Source: an uncultured Comamonas sp.
GTDB taxonomy: Bacteria; Pseudomonadota; Gammaproteobacteria; Burkholderiales; Burkholderiaceae_C
Length of the DNA stretch: 64,000 nucleotides
Direction: 5' to 3'
Assembly (NCBI GenBank): GCA_947306475.1
Contig: CAMZGS010000004.1
Location: forward strand, 124,001 to 188,000
Of this stretch, positions 10,031-18,518 are shown in pieces. The position numbers were made by a program, and so were the translations under genes. Position 1 is the first letter of the stretch; every line of letters starts with the position of its first letter. The notes beneath the pieces are model-generated. The model searched no databases. It was not told the origin of the DNA and worked only from the letters and a program-made list of their open reading frames with translations.

Positions 10031-11107
10031 ATGTCCGTTTTCACCACCCTTTCGCCAGCCCCTGTCCGCATCTCACATACCAGGGGCCGCCGCCTGCGCC
10101 AGCGCATCACCACCCTGGCAGCAGGCTGCGGCCTGGCCCTTTTCACCTGCGTTGCCAGTGCCAACGACCTGCCTGGCAAGGGCGTCATCGTCCAGCCAGT
10201 GAAAAACCCAGTACAGGAGGAAAACTTCCAGCACCTGCTGGTGATGGAACTGCTGCAAAAGCTGGGCTACACCGTGCGCCCATTTCAGGAAGTGGACTAC
10301 CCCACCGCCTATATGTCGATTGCCTCGGGCGATGCCACCTTCATCGCTTCACACTGGAACCCACTGCACGCCGACTTCTATAAAAACGCCGGCGGCGACG
10401 CCAGGCTCTACCGCCGCGGCACCTACATTCGCAACGCCGCACAGGGCTATCTGATCGACAAGAAAACCGCCGATCAATACCAGATCACCAACATCGCACA
10501 ACTGCAAGACCCCAAGCTGGCGCAACTGTTTGATGCCGACGGCGATGGCAAGGCCGATCTGACCGGCTGCACGCCCGGCTGGGGCTGCGAGGCAGTGGTG
10601 GAGCACCACCTCGATGCCTACAAGCTGCGCGCCACCATCACCCACCAGCAGGGCAACTATGCGGCGCTGATTGCCGACACCCTGGCGCGCTTTAAGGCGG
10701 GCAAGCCCGTGCTGTACTACACTTGGACCCCCTACTGGGTGAGCAACGAGCTCAAGCCCGGCGAGGACGTGGTCTGGCTGGAAGTGCCGTTTTCTTCCAT
10801 GCCCGGCGAGCAAAAGGGCATGGACACCACGCTGCCCAATGGCAAGAACTACGGCTTTGTGGTCAACCACCAGCACATCGTGGCCAACAAGGCCTGGGCC
10901 GAGGCCAACCCCGCCGCCGCCAAACTGTTTGAGCTGATGCAGTTGCCCCTGGCCGACGTCAACGCCCAAAACTACCTGATGAGCAAGGGCGAGAACCAGG
11001 AGGCCGACGTGCAGCGCCACGTGCAGGGCTGGATCAAGGCGCACCAGCAACAGGTCGATGACTGGCTGCAACAGGCCCGCCAGGCTGCAGCCACAGGTAA
11101 GCCCTGA
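10031..11107 (+). CDS. second ProX-like glycine betaine-binding protein
   Basis: A 358-residue tandem paralog of the upstream ProX, with long identical stretches ([36 protein letters not shown]). The N terminus is longer and more basic before the signal-peptide core (about residues 30-48, cleavage near ASANDLPG). The ligand features are conserved: [16 protein letters not shown] and YYTWTPYW. It starts at ATG 10031 behind AGGAG, 29 bp after a terminator hairpin. It probably shares the ProVW permease with a different solute preference or expression level; that is inference. It ends 18 bp before the convergent lysR stop. Confidence 0.85.
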   Translation: MSVFTTLSPAPVRISHTRGRRLRQRITTLAAGCGLALFTCVASANDLPGKGVIVQPVKNPVQEENFQHLLVMELLQKLGYTVRPFQEVDYPTAYMSIASGDATFIASHWNPLHADFYKNAGGDARLYRRGTYIRNAAQGYLIDKKTADQYQITNIAQLQDPKLAQLFDADGDGKADLTGCTPGWGCEAVVEHHLDAYKLRATITHQQGNYAALIADTLARFKAGKPVLYYTWTPYWVSNELKPGEDVVWLEVPFSSMPGEQKGMDTTLPNGKNYGFVVNHQHIVANKAWAEANPAAAKLFELMQLPLADVNAQNYLMSKGENQEADVQRHVQGWIKAHQQQVDDWLQQARQAAATGKP

Positions 11108-11125
11108 AGCAGCCGCCCTCGCAGC

Positions 11126-12058
11126 TCAGGCGGACGATTGCGCCGCCTGCGCCTGCAGCCAGGCGGCAAAGCGCTGCAGCGGCGCGCTGTGGCTGCGCTC
11201 CGGCGTGACCAGGTAATAGCTGTGCTGGCTCTGCAAGGGCACATTGCTGGCCACCACCAGATCGCCACGCTCCAGCTCCGCCTGGATCAGCAGTGGCGGT
11301 ATCAGCGCCACGCCCATGCCGCAGCAAGCCGCCTGGGCCAGCATGGAAAACAGCTCATAACGCGGCCCCTCCAGCGCACGCGGTGAGTACACGCCCGCCG
11401 CCTCCAGCCACAGGCGCCAGGCATGCGGGCGCGTGCTTTGCTGCAACAGCGGCAGACGCAGCACCTCGGCCGGCTGCACCGGCTGGCGCGCCCGCCCGGG
11501 GCTGCGCGGCGCCACGGTGTCCAGCAGCAAAGGGCTGCACACCGGCACGATGCGCTCATCCATCAGCCGCAGCACCTGCACCCCGGGCCAGTTGGCCAGC
11601 TGCTCGGGCGTGCCGGCGTACAGCGCAGCATCGAACTGCGTATCGGCAAAGGTAAACGGGCGCGTGCGCACATCGATGTGCACGGTGATGTCGGGGTGCT
11701 GCTGCGCCAGCAGCGGCAGACGCGGCACCAGCCAGCGGGTGGCAAAGGTGGGCGCAGCCGCCAGCGTGATGCTGCCGCCCTGACCGTGGTGGGCCATGAC
11801 TTCCAGCGTGTCCTGCTCCAGCCCCTGGAGCCAGCGCGCCGCCTGGCGCGCGTACTGGCGCCCTGCCTGCGTGAGCACCACGCCGTGGCGCGTGCGCTTG
11901 AACAACGCCAGGCCCAGCAGCTCTTCCAGCCCCATGATCTGGCGCGAGACGGCACTTTGCGTCAGCGCCAGCTCCTGCGCCGCCAGGGTGTAGCTCTGGT
12001 GGCGGGCGGCGGCTTCAAAACAGGCCAGGGCCTGGGTGGAGGGCAGGATGCGGCGCAT
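11126..12058 (-). CDS. LysR-family regulator, probably of glutarate degradation
   Basis: A 310-residue transcription factor. I chose ATG 12058 (MRRILPST) behind AAAGG; the longer frame would need a TTG start. The winged HTH is at about residues 19-46 (YTLAAQELALTQSAVSRQI), and the rest is a LysR effector-binding domain. It is divergent from glutaryl-CoA dehydrogenase, the arrangement of GcdR/GcvA-like regulators with gcdH in other beta- and gammaproteobacteria, so glutarate or glutaryl-CoA is the likely effector. The 227-bp shared upstream region contains perfect inverted repeats at 12110-12124 and 12173-12191 that could be its operators. Confidence 0.85.
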   Translation of the reverse strand: MRRILPSTQALACFEAAARHQSYTLAAQELALTQSAVSRQIMGLEELLGLALFKRTRHGVVLTQAGRQYARQAARWLQGLEQDTLEVMAHHGQGGSITLAAAPTFATRWLVPRLPLLAQQHPDITVHIDVRTRPFTFADTQFDAALYAGTPEQLANWPGVQVLRLMDERIVPVCSPLLLDTVAPRSPGRARQPVQPAEVLRLPLLQQSTRPHAWRLWLEAAGVYSPRALEGPRYELFSMLAQAACCGMGVALIPPLLIQAELERGDLVVASNVPLQSQHSYYLVTPERSHSAPLQRFAAWLQAQAAQSSA

Positions 12059-12172
12059 GGCAGACCTTTGCAAGGAGTCCCGAAATCAGACGACAGCGCC
12101 GGTTATACCGCGCTCTGCGAGCGCTCCAGATATGAGTTATTCGCATGTATCTGTGCAATTAAATCGTTTGCC

Positions 12173-12191
12173 TTGGCGTGACAAACGCCAA
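12173..12191. promoter_or_regulatory. candidate operator between lysR and gcdH
   Basis: TTGGCGT-GACAA-ACGCCAA is a perfect 7+5+7 inverted repeat about 95 bp upstream of the gcdH start. Its size and position suit a regulator-binding site. It is not a canonical T-N11-A LysR box, so the cognate regulator is uncertain. A second perfect repeat, GCGCTC-TGC-GAGCGC, lies at 12110-12124 nearer lysR. Confidence 0.4.
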
Positions 12192-12285
12192 ACAATGCCA
12201 ATGCATACGCTTAATGCATAAATTCCTGGCATGTCAGGCCCTCGGGCGTCCGGGTCTGGTGCCGCTTTTTTTCTGGAGCATCCCC

Positions 12286-13476
12286 ATGAGCAACTTCCAC
12301 TGGAACGACCCCTTCCAACTCGACCAGCAACTCACCGAAGACGAGCGCATGATCCGCGACGCCGCACGCAGCTACTGCCAGGACAAGCTGGCCCCGCGCG
12401 TGCAGGACATGTTCCGCCACGAAAAGTCCGACCCCAGCATCTTCCGCGAGATGGGCGAGCTGGGGCTGCTGGGCCCCATGATCCCCACCGAGTACGGTGG
12501 CGCAGGCCTGAACTACGTCAGCTACGGCCTGGTGGCGCGTGAGATCGAGTGGGTCGATTCCGGCTTTCGCTCCATGGCCAGCGTGCAGTCCTCGCTGGTG
12601 ATGGTGCCCATCAACACCTTCGGCACCGAAGCGCAAAAGCAGAAATACCTGCCCAAGCTGGCCAGCGGTGAATTCATCGGCTGCTTTGGCCTGACCGAGC
12701 CCGACCACGGCTCCGACCCCGGCAGCATGGCCACCCGCGCCCGCAAGGTCGATGGCGGCTACAAGCTCACCGGCAGCAAGATGTGGATCACCAACAGCCC
12801 GATTGCCGATGTGTTCGTCGTCTGGGCCAAGGAGGTGACCGAAAGCGGCGCCGTCGGCCCCATCCGTGGCTTCATCCTGGAAAAAGGCATGCAAGGCCTG
12901 TCGGCCCCGGCCATCCACGGCAAGGTGGGCCTGCGCGCCTCCATCACCGGCGAGATCGTCATGGATGAGGTGTTCGTGCCCGAAGAAAACGCCTTCCCTG
13001 AAGTGCGTGGCCTCAAGGGCCCCTTCACCTGCCTGAACAGCGCCCGCTTTGGCATCGCCTGGGGTGCCATGGGTGCTGCCGAGTTCTGCTGGCACACCGC
13101 GCGCCAGTACACGCTGGACCGCAAGCAGTTTGGCCGCCCGCTGGCTGCCAACCAGCTGATCCAGAAAAAGCTGGCCGACATGCAGACCGAAATCACCCTG
13201 GGCCTGCAAGCGGCCCTGCGCGTTGGCCGCATGAAGGATGAGCACCAGAACGTCGTGGAGATCACCTCGCTGATCAAGCGCAACAACTGCGGCAAGGCCC
13301 TGGACATTGCCCGCATGGCGCGCGACATGCTCGGCGGCAACGGCATCAGCGACGAGTTTGGCATCGCCCGCCACCTGGTGAACCTGGAAGTGGTCAACAC
13401 CTACGAAGGCACGCACGACATCCACGCCCTGATCCTGGGCCGTGCGCAGACTGGGATTGCCGCGTTTGCCAACTAA
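12286..13476 (+). CDS. gcdH: glutaryl-CoA dehydrogenase
   Basis: FAD-dependent acyl-CoA dehydrogenase that oxidises and decarboxylates glutaryl-CoA to crotonyl-CoA in lysine/tryptophan/glutarate catabolism. It has 396 residues from ATG 12286. Family motifs are [17 protein letters not shown] (FAD/substrate site), [32 protein letters not shown], and the C-terminal [20 protein letters not shown] with the catalytic Glu at about residue 374. This last motif separates GCDH from other acyl-CoA dehydrogenases. It is followed by a class III CoA-transferase, which would supply glutaryl-CoA, and is divergent from a LysR regulator. A large stem-loop repeat lies between it and the CoA-transferase gene. 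Confidence 0.95.
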   Translation: MSNFHWNDPFQLDQQLTEDERMIRDAARSYCQDKLAPRVQDMFRHEKSDPSIFREMGELGLLGPMIPTEYGGAGLNYVSYGLVAREIEWVDSGFRSMASVQSSLVMVPINTFGTEAQKQKYLPKLASGEFIGCFGLTEPDHGSDPGSMATRARKVDGGYKLTGSKMWITNSPIADVFVVWAKEVTESGAVGPIRGFILEKGMQGLSAPAIHGKVGLRASITGEIVMDEVFVPEENAFPEVRGLKGPFTCLNSARFGIAWGAMGAAEFCWHTARQYTLDRKQFGRPLAANQLIQKKLADMQTEITLGLQAALRVGRMKDEHQNVVEITSLIKRNNCGKALDIARMARDMLGGNGISDEFGIARHLVNLEVVNTYEGTHDIHALILGRAQTGIAAFAN

Positions 13477-13491
13477 GCATCTATAAAAACC

Positions 13492-13571
13492 ATAGCTTTT
13501 ACCGCTGATAAGTCAACAGTTTCAAAGCCATTTGCACTGGAAACTGTTGCTACATCAGCGGTAGAAGCTAT
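13492..13571. repeat. two-tier intergenic stem-loop, ATAGCT family
   Basis: Outer arms ATAGCTTTTACCGCTGAT (13492-13509) and ATCAGCGGTAGAAGCTAT (13554-13571) pair at 17 of 18 positions. An inner perfect 10-bp stem (CAACAGTTTC 13514-13523, GAAACTGTTG 13540-13549) sits inside. It is the best-preserved member of the dispersed family in this window. The right arm runs into seven or more T, so it may also terminate or attenuate between gcdH and the CoA-transferase. Confidence 0.85.
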
Positions 13572-13591
13572 TTTTTTGAGATTCAACACCC

Positions 13592-14848
13592 ATGACCACC
13601 AACAACCGCCCCGCAGCTCTGGCGGGCATCAAAGTTCTGGACCTCTCGCGCATCCTCGCTGGGCCGTGGTGCACGCAAATGCTGGCCGACCTGGGCGCCG
13701 ACGTGGTCAAGGTAGAGCGCCCCCAGGTGGGCGACGACACGCGCCACTGGGGCCCGCCCTTCTTGAAAGACGCCGACGGCAACGACACGCGCGAGGCCAG
13801 CTACTTCACCGCCTGCAACCGCAACAAGCGCTCCATCACCGTCGATATGGCCCACCCCGAAGGCCAAGCGCTGCTGCGCAAGATGGCCGCTGAGGCCGAT
13901 GTGGTGGTGGAAAACTTCAAGGTCGGCGGTCTGAAGCAATACGGGCTGGACTACGACAGCCTCAAGGCCCTGAACCCACGGCTGATCTACTGCTCCATCA
14001 CCGGCTTTGGCCAGGAAGGGCCATATGCCGAGCGCGCGGGCTACGACCTGATGGTGCAGGCCATGTGCGGCCTGATGAGCATCACCGGCCATGCAGACGA
14101 CCAGCCCGGCGGCGGCCCGCTCAAGGTGGGCGTGGCGGTGGTTGATGTGTTCACCGGCCTGTACGCCAGCAACGCCGTCCTGGCTGCGCTGTACGCACGC
14201 GACAACCCGCACACCGGCACCGGCCAGGGCCAGCACATCGACATGGCGCTGCTGGACGTGGGCATGGCCGTGCTGGCCAACCAGGCAGCCGGTTATCTGG
14301 CCACCGGCAAGGCACCGGGCCGCGCAGGCAACATCCACCCCAGCCTGGCTCCTTATCAGGACTTCCCCAGCAAGGACGGCAACGTGCTGCTGGCCATTGG
14401 CAACGACGGCCAGTTCGCGCGCTTTTGCGACGCCTGCGGCCACCCCGAATGGGCGCAGGATGCGCGCTTTGCCACCAACACCGCCCGCGTGCAGAACCGC
14501 GCCGCGTTGCTGGAGCTGATGGTGCCGGTCATGCAGACCCGCACCACGACGGAGTGGATTGCCCTGCTGGAAGACAAGGCCGTGCCCTGCGGCCCGATCA
14601 ACACCATCGCCCAGGCATTCGAGGATCCACAGGTACAGGCACGCGGCCTGCGCGTGGAGCTGCCGCGGGGCGACGGGTCCGGCATCGACCGCATTGCCGG
14701 CGTTGCCAACCCGATGCGCCTGTCGGCCACGCCCGTCACCTACCGCAACGCCCCGCCCGCGCTGGGCCAGCACACGGACGAGGTGCTGCGCGACTTCGGT
14801 CTGGACGATGCGGCCATTGCCGGACTGCGGGCCAGCAAGGCCATCTGA
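13592..14848 (+). CDS. CaiB/BaiF class III CoA-transferase, probably succinyl-CoA:glutarate
   Basis: A 418-residue family III CoA-transferase. The N-terminal LAGIKVLDLSRILAGPWC and ADLGADVVKVERP motifs and the middle VENFKVGGL motif are typical. Asp152 in AGYDLMVQAM aligns by context with the catalytic Asp of the family. It follows gcdH on the same strand, the pairing expected of the SUGCT-type succinate:glutarate CoA-transferase (C7orf10 homologs), which forms glutaryl-CoA for GcdH. Substrate is inferred from context; the family itself is secure. Its stop lies 2 bp from the convergent MFS reading frame. Confidence 0.85.
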   Translation: MTTNNRPAALAGIKVLDLSRILAGPWCTQMLADLGADVVKVERPQVGDDTRHWGPPFLKDADGNDTREASYFTACNRNKRSITVDMAHPEGQALLRKMAAEADVVVENFKVGGLKQYGLDYDSLKALNPRLIYCSITGFGQEGPYAERAGYDLMVQAMCGLMSITGHADDQPGGGPLKVGVAVVDVFTGLYASNAVLAALYARDNPHTGTGQGQHIDMALLDVGMAVLANQAAGYLATGKAPGRAGNIHPSLAPYQDFPSKDGNVLLAIGNDGQFARFCDACGHPEWAQDARFATNTARVQNRAALLELMVPVMQTRTTTEWIALLEDKAVPCGPINTIAQAFEDPQVQARGLRVELPRGDGSGIDRIAGVANPMRLSATPVTYRNAPPALGQHTDEVLRDFGLDDAAIAGLRASKAI

Positions 14849-14849
14849 G

Positions 14850-15833
14850 CTACTGCATGACAGATCGGGCGGCGGGCCTGCGGCCCCAGCGGTATCCCGC
14901 CCAGGCAATCCACCCCGCCCCGAGGAAAACCAAGGCGCCGCCGACCCAGCCAATGCAGGCCAGCCCACCGCGCTGCGCCACCTGGCTGCCCAGCAGCGCC
15001 CCGCCGCCAATACCGATGTTGAAGATGCCTGAGAACAGCGACATCGCCACATCGGTGGCATCCGGTGCCAGCCGCAGCGTCTGCGCCTGGATGGCCAGCG
15101 CAAAGCAGATCATTGCCGCCCCCCACACCAGGGCCACGCCATACAGCACCACCGGGTGGATGGTCGCAGGCAACAGCAGGGCCAGGCTGGTGCCCAGGAT
15201 CACCAGCGCAGCCACCAGGAAAGCCAGAGGCCGTTGCGTGCCCCAGCGGCTGAAGACCGCACTGCCCAGCAGCCCGGCACCGCCGAACACCAGCAGCACC
15301 ACCGTGGTGACGCTGCCCTCGAAACCAGCCACCGTCTGCACGAAGGGCTCGATGTAGCTGTAGCCCGTGAACTGCCCGGTGATTGCAATGATCATCAGCG
15401 CATAGATCGCCATCAGCATGGGGCGGCGCAACAGCACGGGCAGGCTGGCGATCGAGCCGGCATTCTCGCTGGGCAGGCGCGGCAGCCAGCGGGCCAGCCC
15501 CAGCATCACCACGCCAGCAACGCCCCCGATGGCCCAGAGCGTCGTGCGCCAGTCCAGCGCCTGCCCGAGCATGCGTCCCAGTGGAATGCCCAGCACCATC
15601 GCCATGGACGTGCCCGTGGCCAGCAAACTCAACGCCTGCGCGCCGCGCCCCGGTGGTGCCACCCGCACCACCAGCGCCGCCGTGATCGACCAGAACACCG
15701 CATGCGCCAGCGCCACACCAATGCGGCTGAACACCAGCACCGGAAAGCTCCAGGCCAGCCCCGACAGCACATGGCTCACCACAAACAGCGCAAAAGTCTG
15801 CGCCCGGCCCCGGAGCGTGGCAGACTGCGACGC
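14850..15833 (-). pseudogene. 5'-truncated MFS sugar-efflux (SotB-like) transporter
   Basis: The frame codes for the last two thirds of an MFS exporter. VSHVLSGLAWSFPVLVFSRIG and FWSITAALVVRVAPPG resemble the middle of SotB/YdeA-type sugar efflux proteins, which are about 390-400 residues. The open frame extends only to 15833, where a TAA overlaps the start of the divergent response-regulator gene. The first two or three transmembrane helices, roughly 80 residues, are therefore absent. The only usable start is GTG 15782, inside a helix. The simplest reading is a deletion or rearrangement that fused the remnant to unrelated DNA near 15800-15836. A translated fragment of 310 residues is possible but unlikely to transport. 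Confidence 0.65.
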
Positions 15834-15835
15834 TT

Positions 15836-16474
15836 ATGCCTGAACCGACCTTGCTGGTGGCCGACGACCACCCCCTGTTTCGCGCCGCCGTCCTGCACGT
15901 GCTGCGTGAACGCTTTGCGCACTACACCACGCTGGAGGCAGCCAGTGCAGCCACCGTCAGCAGCACGCTGCAGGAGCACCCGGAGGTGGAGCTGGTGCTG
16001 CTGGACCTGACCATGCCCGGCGCGCGCGGCTTTTCCACGCTGCTGCATGTGCGCGGTGAGTATCCGCAGATTCCGGTGGTCATCATCTCCTCCAACGACC
16101 ACCCGCGCGTCATCCGCCGCGCGCAGCAGTTTGGCGCGGCTGGCTTTATTCCCAAGTCGGCACCCGCTGAAGACATCGCCCAAGCCATTGCCACCGTGCT
16201 CGAAGGCGGCAGCTGGTTCCCGCCCATGGCCGCCGAGCGCTCGCAGGCCGACGCCGACCTGGCCGCGCGCCTGGCGCAACTCACGCCCCAGCAGTTTCGC
16301 GTGCTGCTGTGCCTGGCCGATGGGCTGCTGAACAAACAGATTGCACACGAGCTGAACCTGGCGGAAAACACCGTCAAAGTGCATGTGACGGCGATTTTGA
16401 AAAAGCTCGCCTGCTACTCGCGCACCCAGGCAGCGGTACTGGTGAAAAACTTGGAAAACGATTCCGAAATTTAA
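15836..16474 (+). CDS. orphan NarL/LuxR-type response regulator
   Basis: A 212-residue two-component regulator. The receiver domain has the acidic pair Asp10-Asp11, phospho-acceptor Asp57 in LLDLTMPG, and Lys107 in FIPKSAP. The output domain, at about residues 148-205, is a LuxR-type HTH (LNKQIAHELNLAENTVKVHV). No histidine kinase is adjacent. No good ribosome-binding site precedes ATG 15836, and the gene abuts the broken end of the MFS remnant, so its native upstream region may have been lost. Its regulon is unknown. Confidence 0.85.
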   Translation: MPEPTLLVADDHPLFRAAVLHVLRERFAHYTTLEAASAATVSSTLQEHPEVELVLLDLTMPGARGFSTLLHVRGEYPQIPVVIISSNDHPRVIRRAQQFGAAGFIPKSAPAEDIAQAIATVLEGGSWFPPMAAERSQADADLAARLAQLTPQQFRVLLCLADGLLNKQIAHELNLAENTVKVHVTAILKKLACYSRTQAAVLVKNLENDSEI

Positions 16475-16957
16475 GTGTTTTAGGGCGCTAGCCGTTACTG
16501 GGTAAGTGCTTACAGCTATCAAGTAAAAGCATCTTGCAAGCAGGCAAAGCTGCGCACATGCACTGCCATCAAGTACCAATAGTGCCCCACAATGTCAGCC
16601 TATCAAGTACCAGGGAGGTAATGGAATGCAGACCTCTCAAAGCAAACAACCTGCAGCCCTTGCTGACAGATCGCTTCTCAGAGCTGTTGGCGCTTGGACA
16701 GCTTCCGCAGGGTACTGGCACTGCAGTGCCTCTTTGTTATTAATGGCTTTTGAAAAAGCGTCTTTCAAATCCAAAAACGCACTGTAGCAAAGAAAACTTT
16801 TATACACATTGACCGTATTTTCTTCTTGCAATAACGAATAACTATCACCAGCAAGTGGATTTTGTTGTTTTTATACGTCAACCTACTGTTGACAAAAATT
16901 AAAACAAATACAGGATGACACCGTTTCCACGCAAAAGACCGCAGAAAGGGTGTCGCT
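16475..16957. other. non-coding region upstream of the Rhs locus
   Basis: 483 bp without a credible gene, turning AT-rich after about 16740. It holds a half-member of the ATAGCT repeat family (ACAGCTATC near 16512), the short direct repeat ATCAAGTACCA near 16569 and 16600, a 14-bp perfect palindrome GGCACTGCAGTGCC at 16717-16730, and the inverted repeat at 16877-16893 just before rhs. The composition shift suggests that the accessory region begins here. Confidence 0.55.
16877..16894. promoter_or_regulatory. inverted repeat and -35-like element upstream of rhs part 1
   Basis: GTCAAC-CTACT-GTTGAC (16877-16893) is a perfect inverted repeat whose right arm overlaps a consensus TTGACA (16889-16894). 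No convincing -10 is at the right spacing (only AT-rich sequence and CAGGAT), so the promoter assignment is weak. The arrangement would suit a repressor covering the -35. Confidence 0.3.
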
Positions 16958-18496
16958 ATGAAAAAAAGGCCAAATTTCAAAGCATGGAGCTTGATGACTC
17001 TTACTGTGATTGGGCTAATAGGCACAGCGCAGGCTTGCTCACTTAGCTTCACTGCACCAGGTCACCTAGCCAAGGTCAGCAGTGCCCAAATCACCGTGCG
17101 TGGCACAGGCGGCGGGGATGCATCGACAGGCGACTACGGGACCGTGACGGCCACACTCAACGGCACCACCTTCTTTTCTCAGTCTGGCTCTTTCACCGCT
17201 ATGGTGTCTTTTCTGCAGTCCAGAGGTGTGTCCGTCAACCTACGTCCTGGCGCCAATTATTTTTCCGTAAAAGGTAGCGTGGGTAGTTGCTCGGCCTCAG
17301 ACAGCATGACGGTGTATTACGACACTTCTGCCGTCGTTCCCATCAAGAATCTTGGCAGTGGCGAAACAGACCAAGCTGGTGGTCCGCCTACTTGTGCGGG
17401 CAATCCCATCAACTTCGCCATGGGGATCAAAGTGCAGGAAGAGGAAGACTATCGCAGCGCTCTGGAGCACTACCCCCTGCGACTGACACGCCACTTCAGC
17501 AGCGCCGATGGCTACTGGCGGCACAACTATGCAACACGTCTGCTGGTGGAAACTTCACGCGTGACGCTGTTTTTTCCCGATGGGCGTGGCATCCCCTTCA
17601 CACGCAGCGGCTCGACCATCACTGCCGATGCGGACGAGCTGGGCCACCTGGCACAAACCAGCACCGGCTGGCTCTACACCGCTGTGGACAACAGCCGCTA
17701 TGCCTTCAACACCCAGGGCCGCCTGATCCGGCAGAGCGAACCTTACGGCCTGTACCATGATTTAGCCTATGCGCCCAATGGCTTGGTCACCGTGACCGAC
17801 AGCTTTGGCAACAGCTTCTCGTTCACAGAAGATGCCCACTTTCAGCCGCGCTCATTGACAGCTCCGGGGATCAGCGTGGCCTATACCTACGACAGCAGCG
17901 ACAGACTCCTTTCAGCAACAAAAACCGCTGACGCTATCGTAGTAGGCACCCGCACCTACCACTACGAAAACCCCACCTATCCCCGTTTCCTGACCGGCAT
18001 TACCGACGAGTTGGACGTGCGTTACGCCACCTTTGCCTATGACAGCCAGGGCCGCGCCATCAGCAGTAGTCACGCAGCCGGTGCCGACTTGACCCAAGTG
18101 ACCTACAACGCCAATGGCACCGTCACCGTCACCAATCCGCTAGGCAAACAAAGCACTTACCACTTCAGCACCATTGTCGGCGTCAAACGCATTACACAAA
18201 TTGTGGGCGAGCCTGCACCGAATTGCCCCGCCAGCAACTCCACCTTCACCTATGACACACGCGGACTACTTACCAGTCAGACCGACCACCTGGGCCATAT
18301 CACCCAACACACCTACAACGCGCGTGGGCTGCGCACCTCCACCACAGAGGCCGTAGGCACTGCCCAACAGCGTGTGACCACCACCACCTGGCATCCCACA
18401 CTGCCATTGCCCATGCAAATCGTGGAGCCGCAACGCACCACCACCTACACCCGTGATACCCAAGGCCGCGTGCTCACCCGCACGATTGCAGACTAA
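16958..18496 (+). CDS. Rhs protein, N-terminal half (secreted, DUF6531-type)
   Basis: A 512-residue protein with a signal peptide (residues 1-26, cleavage near TAQA). A beta-rich N-terminal region follows, then an Rhs entry motif around residue 145 (CAGNPINFAMGIKVQEEEDY), typical of DUF6531 at the start of Rhs/YD cages. YD-type repeats run to the end. It lacks the Rhs core and toxin tip and stops at TAA within the repeats after RVLTRTIAD. Its sequence would continue directly into the following gene (RTWTYTYHPNG), so the two encode one Rhs polypeptide in two pieces. AAAGGG precedes the start. No VgrG, PAAR or TcA/B partner is visible. Confidence 0.85.
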   Translation: MKKRPNFKAWSLMTLTVIGLIGTAQACSLSFTAPGHLAKVSSAQITVRGTGGGDASTGDYGTVTATLNGTTFFSQSGSFTAMVSFLQSRGVSVNLRPGANYFSVKGSVGSCSASDSMTVYYDTSAVVPIKNLGSGETDQAGGPPTCAGNPINFAMGIKVQEEEDYRSALEHYPLRLTRHFSSADGYWRHNYATRLLVETSRVTLFFPDGRGIPFTRSGSTITADADELGHLAQTSTGWLYTAVDNSRYAFNTQGRLIRQSEPYGLYHDLAYAPNGLVTVTDSFGNSFSFTEDAHFQPRSLTAPGISVAYTYDSSDRLLSATKTADAIVVGTRTYHYENPTYPRFLTGITDELDVRYATFAYDSQGRAISSSHAAGADLTQVTYNANGTVTVTNPLGKQSTYHFSTIVGVKRITQIVGEPAPNCPASNSTFTYDTRGLLTSQTDHLGHITQHTYNARGLRTSTTEAVGTAQQRVTTTTWHPTLPLPMQIVEPQRTTTYTRDTQGRVLTRTIAD

Positions 18497-18518
18497 CCCG
18501 CCCGCAGGAGAGCCCGCC

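Noticed and set aside
16509..16620. Repeated ATCAAGTA motifs as a possible CRISPR or iteron array
   Set aside because: Only three short, irregularly spaced copies; no spacers and no cas or replication genes.
16534..16743. 69-codon frame upstream of the Rhs locus
   Set aside because: Short, covers direct repeats and a palindrome, no ribosome-binding site or conserved pattern.
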